In this document: in pieces, positions 1 to 6,982 of the stretch
Layout: the number at the start of each line of letters is the position of its first letter
Position numbering within the stretch: the stretch's first letter is position 1
NCBI GenBank assembly: GCA_007120675.1
Contig: SKNE01000123.1
Location: forward strand, 1 to 8,522
Length of the DNA stretch: 8,522 bases
Source: Bacteroidales bacterium
Lineage (GTDB): Bacteria; Bacteroidota; Bacteroidia; Bacteroidales; UBA7960
Direction: 5' to 3'
Program-made: the position numbers and the translations under genes
Notes under the pieces: model-generated
What the model saw: the letters and a program-made list of their open reading frames with translations, nothing else
What the model was told of the DNA's origin: nothing
Databases searched by the model: none

Positions 1-437
1 GTCAGCGGACTGACCCCCTCCACCGGCTCCCCCAGGGCACGGTACACCCCGAAAAAAATGGCAGCAAAGCCCGCCATCAGCATGAAGAGGAAGAGAAACT
101 TGTCGAAAAGCCGCTCAAAACGGCCCGGCACGTGGGGCGGCTCAGGTGCCTGGTAACGATAGCCATACTTGCGTGCCGCCGATGCGCGATGGGAGGCACC
201 CGGACGATAATAGACACGCCGGGTGTGTATGCCGCTGGCCAGCCGAAGGTCGTACATGCGCCGCTTCTCCCCATCGCTCAGCACCTGGTAAGCCTCGTTC
301 ACCTGCTGAAAGTCGCGCTGGGCGCGTTCGCTGCGGTTGACATCGGGGTGCAATACCTTGGCCCTGCAACGAAAAGCCCTCCTGATGGACTCCCCGCTGG
401 CATCCGTATCAACACCCAAAATGTCATAATAATTCAT
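1..437 (-). CDS. J-domain (DnaJ-like) membrane protein, C-terminus outside the window
   Basis: The minus-strand frame opens with ATG at 437-435 and runs off the left edge without a stop, so 145 full residues are visible. Residues 1-66 form a J domain: NYYDILGV at the start, the HPD motif at 30-32 that in this family stimulates Hsp70 ATPase, and AYQVLSD followed by MYD at 49-63. No glycine/phenylalanine-rich region or zinc-finger repeats follow in the visible part. Instead there is a basic, tyrosine-rich linker (67-112) and one hydrophobic segment at about 114-132 (FLFLFMLMAGFAAIFF), probably a membrane anchor that leaves the J domain cytoplasmic. This fits a class C J-domain protein rather than DnaJ itself. 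It is divergent from rpmB and lies about 4 kb from dnaK on the opposite strand. A partnership with that DnaK is plausible but inferred. The start has no Shine-Dalgarno sequence, which is common in Bacteroidota. The client and any C-terminal domain are unknown. Confidence 0.85.
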   Translation of the reverse strand, partial: MNYYDILGVDTDASGESIRRAFRCRAKVLHPDVNRSERAQRDFQQVNEAYQVLSDGEKRRMYDLRLASGIHTRRVYYRPGASHRASAARKYGYRYQAPEPPHVPGRFERLFDKFLFLFMLMAGFAAIFFGVYRALGEPVEGVSPL

Positions 438-520
438 AGGAGAAACAACGAAAAAGCAGATCGAAATTACACAATGCAGCAAAAAAAATCAAGACGCCCG
501 GGGAATTTCTGCAAAAAACC

Positions 521-551
521 TTGTCCGAAAGAAAAAAAATACCGTACTTTG
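521..551 (+). promoter_or_regulatory. Candidate Bacteroidota-type promoter for rpmB
   Basis: TACTTTG at 545-551 resembles the Bacteroidota -7 element TAnnTTTG, with one base fewer between TA and TTTG. TTG at 521-523 could be the -33 element, 21 bases upstream. Transcription would start near 558, giving a leader of about 40 bases before the rpmB ATG. The 162-base divergent gap (438-599) is rich in A runs. No equally good element was found for the leftward J-domain gene. Confidence 0.4.
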
Positions 552-599
552 CACTCCTTTTAGAAAAAATGGCGTTTTAACAGCAAAAACCAGATAATC

Positions 600-836
600 A
601 TGTCACGTATATGCCAGATCACAGGGAAGAGGCCGATAACAGGACATCACGTGTCGCACTCAAACATAAAGACCAAAAGGTGGTTTTATCCCAATATACA
701 AACCAAGCGTTTTTACGTTCCTGAAGAGAACCGCTGGGTTACACTGAAGGTCTCCACCAAGGCGATCCGCACCATCAACAAGAAAGGGATCTATGCCACC
801 ATGCAGGAGGCCCGCAAGAAAGGATTTCTAAAATAA
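600..836 (+). CDS. rpmB: 50S ribosomal protein L28
   Basis: This 78-residue basic protein is L28 (bL28) of the large ribosomal subunit. The N-terminus MSRICQITGKRPITGHHVSHS, the following TKRWFYPN and the region WVTLKVSTKAIRTINKKGI match the bL28 pattern closely, and the length is normal for the family. It has a single cysteine, so it is the form without a zinc-binding cysteine set. The start is ATG after an A-rich leader. A strong terminator 22 bases after the stop suggests a single-gene transcript. In many Bacteroidota rpmB is followed by rpmG (L33), a small DUF4295 gene and ftsY. None of these is downstream here, so that cluster is broken or rearranged. Identity is certain from sequence; the operon remark rests on general knowledge of the phylum. 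Confidence 0.97.
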   Translation: MSRICQITGKRPITGHHVSHSNIKTKRWFYPNIQTKRFYVPEENRWVTLKVSTKAIRTINKKGIYATMQEARKKGFLK

Positions 837-857
837 GCACTGACTTGTTTTGGTTGG

Positions 858-893
858 AAAGCTGTTGCATACGACTTGCAGCAGCTTTTTTTT
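858..893 (+). terminator. Rho-independent terminator after rpmB
   Basis: The left arm 858-869 pairs with the right arm 877-888 over 12 positions, with a single T-G wobble (865 with 881). The loop is 7 bases (870-876). The right arm runs into eight T (886-893). This is a textbook intrinsic terminator 22 bases after the rpmB stop codon. Confidence 0.9.
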
Positions 894-901
894 GTGCCGT
901 T

Positions 902-980
902 GCCCGGGACCTGTCCGGACCCGCAAACCCTTCCCCCCGGCCTTTCCCGTCAGTCAGCAAAACAAAGACCTGTCCCGGGC
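902..980. repeat. Nested inverted and direct 9-bp repeats between rpmB and the next gene
   Basis: GCCCGGGAC at 902-910 is repeated as its exact reverse complement GTCCCGGGC at 972-980. Overlapping these, GACCTGTCC occurs at 908-916 and again at 967-975 in the same orientation. An 8-bp palindrome, GTCCGGAC, sits at 913-920. The surrounding gap (894-1073) holds no gene that can be supported. The repeats could be a paired protein-binding site or a long-loop hairpin; no known operator was recognised. Confidence 0.5.
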
Positions 981-1073
981 TGTTAAAGAAACATAAGATG
1001 AAGCCCACAAGGAAAGCCACCACCCTTCCATGTGATTGATTATGCCTATTTTTATGGTCTGAATTAAAGGATT

Positions 1074-1727
1074 ATGCGTTTGCGCCACGGCTTATTGGTT
1101 TCCGTTGTCCTGCTGCTTTTTCTTGCCCTCTTTCTTGACAGTGGGGCAAGCGGCCAGCCTGCGCCGCGCCGTGTGGTGCAGTTCACCGGACTGGTACTCA
1201 CCAGCGACAGCCTGAAGCCGCTGCCCTACGCATCCGTATGGGTGAAAAACACCCGCAGGGGCACCACCACCGATTATTACGGCTTTTTCTCCCTGCCCGT
1301 CTTTGAAAACGATACGCTGCGCTTTTCCTCCGTTGGCTATGGGGAGGAGTATTACGTGGTACCCGACACCCTGAGCAGATCCCGCTATTCGGCCGTCCAG
1401 ATGATGACCAGGGACACCATACACCTGGCCGAAACCGTGGTCTACCCCTGGCCCACCCGTGAGCAGTTCCGTTACGCCTTCATCCACACGGAGATCCCCT
1501 CTGACGACTACGACAGGGCCATGCGCAACCTGGCACGGGCCGAGATGCGGGAGCGTTTCGAAAACATGCCCATGGACGGCAGCATGAACTTCCGCCACCA
1601 CATGCAGCAGCACTCCGACCGCCTCTATTATGCCGGCCAGGCACCTCCCATGCGTCTCTTCGATGCCTTCGCCTGGGCAGAGTTCTTCAAGGCATGGCGC
1701 GAAGGGCGGTTCCGGCGCAGCGATTAA
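1074..1727 (+). CDS. Secreted protein with carboxypeptidase-regulatory-like domain
   Basis: The 217-residue product starts with a signal peptide: basic MRLRH, a hydrophobic core to about residue 21, then a small-residue region (SGASGQ) suited to signal peptidase I. It should therefore act in the periplasm or at the outer membrane. Residues 36-115 form a carboxypeptidase-regulatory-like beta-sandwich, with PLPYASVWVKNTRRGTTTD, the turn YYGFFSL and LRFSSVGYGEEYY, the fold often found in front of Bacteroidota TonB receptors. The C-terminal half (116-217) starts with IHLAETVVYPWPTREQF and becomes charged and rich in Arg, Met and aromatic residues; no catalytic motif was seen and no function is recognised. 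AAAGG at 1066-1070 precedes the ATG at Shine-Dalgarno distance and supports the start. The TonB receptor lies 129 bases downstream on the same strand with a similar N-terminal fold, which suggests but does not prove a shared envelope role. Confidence 0.85.
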   Translation: MRLRHGLLVSVVLLLFLALFLDSGASGQPAPRRVVQFTGLVLTSDSLKPLPYASVWVKNTRRGTTTDYYGFFSLPVFENDTLRFSSVGYGEEYYVVPDTLSRSRYSAVQMMTRDTIHLAETVVYPWPTREQFRYAFIHTEIPSDDYDRAMRNLARAEMRERFENMPMDGSMNFRHHMQQHSDRLYYAGQAPPMRLFDAFAWAEFFKAWREGRFRRSD

Positions 1728-1782
1728 GCCCGGCAGATACAATAATTGATTCGTGGCAGTGGTTATATTACTGTTTATCCAT

Positions 1783-1790
1783 GATCTTTG
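1783..1790 (+). promoter_or_regulatory. Weak -7-like element upstream of the TonB receptor
   Basis: GATCTTTG at 1783-1790 matches TAnnTTTG except for its first base. No clear TTTG lies at the expected -33 position. If real, transcription would begin near 1797, upstream of the GTG and TTG starts proposed for the receptor. The gap 1728-1856 holds no other feature. Confidence 0.25.
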
Positions 1791-1856
1791 CCTGGCGGCC
1801 GTCATGATGTTTCACCCCTCGCCCCGCCGTTGCGGGCGACAGCTAGAAAAGGGCAC

Positions 1857-4301
1857 GTGTTTTTGATCCGTTTTTTACCCATTGTCTGTATCCTTATTTT
1901 CTCCCTTCCGGGGATGGGGCAGCAAGCCCACGTGGAAGGCTTTCTTCGAAACACAGGGGGGGAGGTCCTTGAGTTTGTCAATCTGTCGCTGGAAGACCGC
2001 CCGCTGGGAACCAGCACGGACGATGAAGGCTTCTTCCGGCTCCGCGTGCCCGCCGCAGAGGAGATCGTGCTGGTGATCTCCCACCTGGGTTACCGCACCA
2101 AGCATATCCCACTGCAGCTGGCACCCGGTGAGGAGCGGCGGCTGGACATCACCCTGGAGCCACTGATGCAGGCCCTGCCCGACTTCGAGGTGCGCGACCG
2201 CCAGGTGCTCAGCACCGACGTGATGAAGATCGACCCCCGGCTGAGCACCGCCTTGCCGGGACCCTCATCCAGCGTGGAACGGCTGATCCAGACCCTGCCG
2301 GGAGTGGCCAGCGCCAGTGAACTCAGTGCGCAATACTCGGTGAGGGGGGGGAACTTCGATGAAAACCTGGTCTATGTTAACGGCATAGAGATATACCGCC
2401 CCTTCCTGGTGCGCTCAGGCCAGCAGGAGGGACTCAGCTTCCTGAACCCCGACATGGTGGAGTCGATCAGCTTCTCGGCCGGCGGTTTTAACGCCATGTA
2501 CGGCGATAAGATGGCCTCGGTGCTCGACATCACCTATAAGGAACCCGACAGCTTCGGGGCCTCCTTCTCCCTCAGCCTGCTGGAAGGCTCGCTGCACATG
2601 GAAGGCGCCTCCGGCAACCAAAGGCTGTCCTACCTGGTCGGCTTCAGGTACAAATCAAACCAGTACCTGCTGGGCACCCTCGACACACAGGGCGACTACC
2701 GTCCCTCCTTCTCCGACATCCAGGCCCTGATGCGCTACCGCATCTCCGACCGGTGGTCCCTGAGCCTGCTGGGAAACTTCAACGACAACAGCTACCGCTT
2801 CCGCCCGGACGTTCAGCGCACCCGTTTTGGCACCATCACCGAAGTGCGCGAGTTCACGGTATTTTTCAACGGCCGGGAGGTGAACCGCTTCACCACCACC
2901 ACGGCAGCCCTTTCGGCGGACTTCCAGCCGTCGGACGACCTCTCCATGCAGTTCATCACCAGCCTGTTTCAGTCGGACGAAAGGGAAAACTTCGATGTCC
3001 TCGGACAATACTGGCTGCACCGGGTGGAAACCGACTTTGGACAGGATGACTTCGGCCAGCCCACAGGTGAGCCGCTGGGGGTGGGCACCTTCCTGAACCA
3101 CGCCCGCAACTACCTCAACGCCATCGTGTGGAACGCCGAAACCAAAGGTTCGTGGCAGGGAAACGGCCACGAGCTTCGCTGGGGGATCAAATACCAGTAT
3201 GAAGACATCTTCGACCGGCTCAGCGAATGGAGCCTGGTGGACTCAGCAGGGTACAGCCTGCCACGGGATCCTTCCGACGCCATTTTGCTGCAGGATACCC
3301 TGAACACCCGCATCAACCTGCAGTCGAACCGCTTCTCCGCCTTCATCCAGAACACCTGGGCCATACAAAGGGGGCACGGACGCTATGAGCTCACTGCAGG
3401 AGCGCGCATGAATTACTGGGACTTCAACCAGCAATGGTTGTTCAGTCCCCGCTCCACCCTGCTCTATAAGCCGGAGATCTGGCCGCGGTGGACCTTCAGG
3501 GCTTCGGCCGGAATGTATCACCAGCCCCCATTCTACCGCGAGCTGCGCAATATGCAGGGAGCGCTGAATCCCGGCATCAGGGCGCAGGAGTCCATCCACC
3601 TGGTACTGGGGTCTGCCTTCCACTTCACCGCCTGGGAAAGGCCGTTCCAGTTCACCGGCGAAGTGTACTACAAACACCTGGACCAGCTCATCCCTTACCA
3701 GGTGGACAATGTGCGCATACGTTACTATGCCGACAACATCTCGAAGGGCTATGCCATGGGACTGGACCTGAAAATCCACGGTGAGTTTGTACCGGGAGTG
3801 GACTCCTGGGCCAGCCTGTCGGTTATGCAGACCAAAGAGAAGATTGAAGGGGCACTCATCAACAATCCGGACGGAGAGCTGGTGAGCGCCGGCTACATCC
3901 CGCGCCCCACCGACCAGCGCTTGAACTTCAGTATGTTCTTCCAGGATTTCCTGCCGCGAAACCCAAGCTACCAGGTGCAGCTGGGCTTCTTTTACAGCAC
4001 TGGACTACCCTTCTGGCCCCCCACCGACAACATGGTGATGAACAGCGGACGCCTGCCCTCTTACCAGCGGGTGGATATCGGCTTCTCCAAACAGCTGATC
4101 AGCCACCAGACCCGCTTCGCGGAAAACAACCCACTGCGGTTCATGGAATCGCTATGGATCACCGCCGAAGTGTTTAACCTGCTGGAAAACAATAACACCA
4201 TCTCCTATTCATGGGTCAAGGACGTGGAAAACCAGCTCTTCGCCATTCCCAACTACCTCACCTCCCGCCTGGTCAATGTGAAACTGATCGCCAGGATCTG
4301 A
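1857..4301 (+). CDS. TonB-dependent outer-membrane receptor with N-terminal carboxypeptidase-like domain
   Basis: The open frame extends back to TTG 1788, but the signal peptide begins at GTG 1857 or TTG 1863. AAAAGGG at 1847-1853 lies 3 and 9 bases before these, and there is no in-frame ATG. From 1857 the product is 814 residues. Residues 1-22 are a signal peptide (FLIRFLPIVCILIFSLPGMG, cut near GQQ). Residues 25-102 are a carboxypeptidase-regulatory-like domain (AHVEGFLRNTGG, TDDEGFFRL, ISHLGYRT). Residues 135-228 are the plug (LIQTLPGV, YSVRGGNFDENLVYVNGIEIY, FSAGGFNAMYGDKMASVLDITY). The rest is a long series of alternating aromatic/polar strands of a 22-stranded barrel type, ending in SRLVNVKLIARI. 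The family moves a ligand across the outer membrane using TonB energy. It is shorter than typical SusC proteins and no susD follows, so it is not an evident glycan-uptake pair. The substrate is unknown, and no TonB box or metal-regulator site was recognised. Confidence 0.9.
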   Translation: MFLIRFLPIVCILIFSLPGMGQQAHVEGFLRNTGGEVLEFVNLSLEDRPLGTSTDDEGFFRLRVPAAEEIVLVISHLGYRTKHIPLQLAPGEERRLDITLEPLMQALPDFEVRDRQVLSTDVMKIDPRLSTALPGPSSSVERLIQTLPGVASASELSAQYSVRGGNFDENLVYVNGIEIYRPFLVRSGQQEGLSFLNPDMVESISFSAGGFNAMYGDKMASVLDITYKEPDSFGASFSLSLLEGSLHMEGASGNQRLSYLVGFRYKSNQYLLGTLDTQGDYRPSFSDIQALMRYRISDRWSLSLLGNFNDNSYRFRPDVQRTRFGTITEVREFTVFFNGREVNRFTTTTAALSADFQPSDDLSMQFITSLFQSDERENFDVLGQYWLHRVETDFGQDDFGQPTGEPLGVGTFLNHARNYLNAIVWNAETKGSWQGNGHELRWGIKYQYEDIFDRLSEWSLVDSAGYSLPRDPSDAILLQDTLNTRINLQSNRFSAFIQNTWAIQRGHGRYELTAGARMNYWDFNQQWLFSPRSTLLYKPEIWPRWTFRASAGMYHQPPFYRELRNMQGALNPGIRAQESIHLVLGSAFHFTAWERPFQFTGEVYYKHLDQLIPYQVDNVRIRYYADNISKGYAMGLDLKIHGEFVPGVDSWASLSVMQTKEKIEGALINNPDGELVSAGYIPRPTDQRLNFSMFFQDFLPRNPSYQVQLGFFYSTGLPFWPPTDNMVMNSGRLPSYQRVDIGFSKQLISHQTRFAENNPLRFMESLWITAEVFNLLENNNTISYSWVKDVENQLFAIPNYLTSRLVNVKLIARI

Positions 4302-4463
4302 AACCAACTGCCCCAGGTTAGTTTAGAATCGCTGCCGCCCAGGCCGCGCCCCATCCTGCCTTTTTGTCACCTCCCTGACAGCCTCCCCCTGTGTGTACCG
4401 CCACGCAACGTGCCATAATTTCAACATCACTGCATAAATCCTTAAATGGCACAATGATTGAAG

Positions 4464-4530
4464 CCCCTTGCCTGAGAATCATTTTTCTGAAACAAATCTG
4501 AAACAAACAAGGGGTCATGATCCGTTTCAG
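4464..4530 (+). promoter_or_regulatory. Repeat-rich putative control region in the dnaK leader
   Basis: TCTGAAACAAA occurs twice in perfect tandem at 4486-4496 and 4497-4507. The pair is flanked by a perfect 7-bp inverted repeat, CCCCTTG (4464-4470) and CAAGGGG (4508-4514). GTTTCAG at 4524-4530 is the reverse complement of the CTGAAAC inside each tandem unit, so either unit could pair with it. No CIRCE element and no TAnnTTTG promoter was found in the 276-base gap 4302-4577, which otherwise holds no gene. The layout suggests an operator or RNA structure for heat-shock control of dnaK. That role is inferred from position only. Confidence 0.4.
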
Positions 4531-4577
4531 TCACCAGGCTGGCGATCCGGTCCTGATCCCTCAAAAACACATAGGTA

Positions 4578-6497
4578 ATGAGCAAGATAATTGGTATTGA
4601 CTTAGGAACAACGAACTCTTGTGTGTCGGTGATGGAAGGCAATGAGCCCGTGGTGATCCCCAACAGTGAGGGACGCCGCACCACGCCATCCATCGTGGCC
4701 TTCACGGAGAACGGCGAGCGTAAGGTCGGTGATCCGGCCAAGCGCCAGGCCATCATCAACCCGGAGAAGACCATCTATTCCATCAAGCGCCTGATGGGTG
4801 AGACCTACGACGCCTCAACCAAGGAGCGCGACCGGGTGACCTACAAGATTGAAAAGGGCGACAACAATACACCACGCGTCAAAATTGACGACCGTCACTA
4901 TACCCCGCAGGAGATCTCTGCCATGGTGCTTCAGAAGATGAAGAAGACCGCCGAGGATTACCTGGGTAAGGAGGTCACCGAAGCGGTGATCACCGTGCCT
5001 GCCTACTTCAATGACTCACAGCGCCAGGCCACCAAGGAGGCCGGCGAGATCGCCGGACTGAAGGTGCGGCGCATCATCAACGAGCCCACGGCCGCTTCGC
5101 TGGCCTACGGTCTCGACAAGAAAGACCAGGACCTGCGCATCGCGGTGTTCGACCTGGGTGGCGGTACCTTCGACATCTCCATCCTGGAGCTGGGCGACGG
5201 CGTCTTCGAGGTGAAGTCCACCAACGGCGACACCCACCTGGGAGGCGACGACTTCGATGATGTGATCATCAACTGGCTGGCCGATGAGTTCAAGAAGGAC
5301 GAAGGGATCGACCTGCGCAAGGACCCCATGGCCCTGCAGCGCCTGAAAGAGGCGGCCGAAAAGGCCAAGATCGAGCTCAGCAGCGCCACCAGCACAGAGA
5401 TCAACCTGCCCTACATCATGCCCGTCGACGGGATCCCCAAGCACCTGGTCCGCACCCTGTCGCGCAGCCAGTTCGAGAAGCTGAGCGACAAGCTGATACA
5501 GGCAACACTGGAGCCCTGTAAGGTGGCACTCAAGGAAGCAGGCATGCAGCCCTCGGACATCGACGAGGTGATCCTGGTGGGAGGCTCTACCCGCATACCC
5601 GCCATCCAGGAACTGGTGGAGAAATTCTTCGGTAAGAAGCCCTCCAAGGGGGTTAACCCCGACGAGGTGGTGGCCATCGGCGCAGCCATACAGGGTGGCG
5701 TACTCACCGGCGAGGTGAAAGACGTGCTGCTCCTGGATGTAACCCCCCTGTCGCTGGGCATCGAAACACTGGGTGGCGTGATGACCAGGCTCATCGAAGC
5801 CAACACCACCATCCCCACCAAAAAGGAAGAGGTGTTCTCCACCGCAGCCGACAACCAGACCTCCGTGGAGATCCATATCCTCCAGGGTGAGCGCCCCATG
5901 GCCAGGGACAACCGGACCATCGGACGCTTCCACCTGGACGGTATCCCGCCGGCACCGCGTGGCATGCCACAGATTGAAGTGACCTTCGACATCGATGCCA
6001 ACGGGATCCTCAACGTATCGGCCAAGGACAAGGCCTCGGGCAAGTCACAAAAGATCCGCATCGAAGCCTCTTCCGGACTGAGTGAAGAGGAGATCAAAAA
6101 GATGAAAGCCGAAGCCGAAGCCCATGCAGAGACCGACAAGAAGATGAAGGAAGAGATCGACAAGCTCAATGCAGCCGACAGCCTGGTCTTCCAGACCGAA
6201 AAGCAGCTGAAGGAGTTTGGCGAGAAGCTGCCGGCCGACAAGAAAGAGCCCATCGAAAAGGCCCTGGCTGAACTCAAAGAGGCCCACAAAAACAAGGACC
6301 TGGCCGCCATCGATGCCGCCATGGCCACGCTGAACAACGCCTGGCAGGCAGCCAGCGCCGAGATGTACCAGAACGCCCAGGGACAACCCCAGGATCCCGG
6401 CCAGCAGCAAGACCAGCAAGGTCCGCAGCAGGAGAGCCAGGATAAGAAAGATGATGATGGCGACGTGACCGATGTGGACTTCGAAGAGGTGAAGTAA
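4578..6497 (+). CDS. dnaK: Molecular chaperone DnaK (Hsp70)
   Basis: This 639-residue protein is a full-length DnaK, the cytoplasmic ATP-driven chaperone that binds exposed hydrophobic peptides and works with J-domain proteins and GrpE. The nucleotide-binding domain has IGIDLGTTNSCV (5-16), Lys70, NEPTAASLAYG (168-178), the phosphate-2 motif FDLGGGTFD with the catalytic-type Thr197, and VILVGGSTRIPAIQ (331-344). The interdomain linker is VLLLD (383-387), followed by the substrate-binding beta domain (VTPLSLGIETLGG) and the helical lid (about 501-600). The tail is rich in Gln, Asp and Pro (600-625) and ends in the conserved acidic DVDFEEVK. The ATG at 4578 gives the canonical N-terminus MSKIIGIDLG; upstream AGG is close and weak, with an A-rich leader. 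grpE and dnaJ are not next to it. It is convergent with the T9SS-cargo gene 38 bases away, and no T-run terminator is visible between them. Confidence 0.98.
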   Translation: MSKIIGIDLGTTNSCVSVMEGNEPVVIPNSEGRRTTPSIVAFTENGERKVGDPAKRQAIINPEKTIYSIKRLMGETYDASTKERDRVTYKIEKGDNNTPRVKIDDRHYTPQEISAMVLQKMKKTAEDYLGKEVTEAVITVPAYFNDSQRQATKEAGEIAGLKVRRIINEPTAASLAYGLDKKDQDLRIAVFDLGGGTFDISILELGDGVFEVKSTNGDTHLGGDDFDDVIINWLADEFKKDEGIDLRKDPMALQRLKEAAEKAKIELSSATSTEINLPYIMPVDGIPKHLVRTLSRSQFEKLSDKLIQATLEPCKVALKEAGMQPSDIDEVILVGGSTRIPAIQELVEKFFGKKPSKGVNPDEVVAIGAAIQGGVLTGEVKDVLLLDVTPLSLGIETLGGVMTRLIEANTTIPTKKEEVFSTAADNQTSVEIHILQGERPMARDNRTIGRFHLDGIPPAPRGMPQIEVTFDIDANGILNVSAKDKASGKSQKIRIEASSGLSEEEIKKMKAEAEAHAETDKKMKEEIDKLNAADSLVFQTEKQLKEFGEKLPADKKEPIEKALAELKEAHKNKDLAAIDAAMATLNNAWQAASAEMYQNAQGQPQDPGQQQDQQGPQQESQDKKDDDGDVTDVDFEEVK

Positions 6498-6535
6498 ACG
6501 ACCCCAACGGCTGTTCACCAGCCAGCCGCCATCGA

Positions 6536-6982
6536 CTACCATAGGATGTATCTCACCACGGCCCACTTGTTTCCATTAACAAGCCGGATGAGGTACATCC
6601 CTTTTTTTTGTCCCGGCAGGTAAAACCCCTGCGTGGGTGCGGCCTCAAAGGATTTCACGGCAAGGAGCCGCCCGTCAAAGGTGTACACTTCCAGCCTCAG
6701 GTCCCTGCCCTGCCACCGGCTGTCGACCTCAATGGTAAAATAACCGCTGCCAGGATTCGGATAGAGGGTGAACACCGGCTCATCCCCCTTCTCTGTCACT
6801 GCGGCCTTCAATTGTTCCCCCCCGCACACATCGTCGCGGGGCATCTGGCTAAGCAATGTACCGCAAAACACGTAACCGGTGGCAATGCGGGCATGCAGGT
6901 AGCCGCCTGGCATGACGCTCAGTCCGGGCAGCAGGCGGATGCTTTGCCCGGCGATCAATTCAACGCTGCCGCCGGCTACCAC
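6536..6982 (-). pseudogene. C-terminal part of split surface protein: T9SS type A sorting domain
   Basis: This is the downstream part of the gene whose first part ends at 6976. The frame is open from just before the T run, but the only possible start is a GTG at 6982-6980, with no ribosome site, that lies inside a conserved motif, so it is not an independent gene. Fragment residues 1-31 (GGSVELIAGQSIRLLPG, GGYLHARI) are the glycine-rich module commonly placed before sorting domains in Bacteroidota secreted proteins. Residues 72-148 are a type A T9SS C-terminal domain: FTLYPNPGSGYFTIEV, LEVYTFDGRLL and KKGMYLIRLVNG, ending in VVRYILW. In this family the domain is needed for passage through the type IX secretion outer-membrane pore and is usually cleaved or exchanged for a lipopolysaccharide anchor. 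In the sequence as given it would not be translated without a frame change. Confidence 0.85.

Noticed and set aside
2655..3779. Long minus-strand open frames inside the TonB receptor
   Set aside because: They lie antisense to a well-supported gene, show no domain or start signals, and arise from its high G+C codon use.
1857..4301. Receptor as a SusC member of a polysaccharide utilisation locus
   Set aside because: It is shorter than typical SusC, no susD follows, and no glycan-active enzyme lies nearby.
4302..4577. CIRCE (HrcA operator) upstream of dnaK
   Set aside because: The TTAGCACTC and GAGTGCTAA half-sites are not present.
5016..6337. Long minus-strand open frames inside dnaK (305 and 308 residues)
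   Set aside because: Antisense shadows of dnaK, a well-known artefact; composition is not protein-like.
6508..6528. CGGCTG/CAGCCG hairpin between dnaK and the convergent gene as a terminator
   Set aside because: Only 6 bp with a 9-base loop and no T run on either strand.
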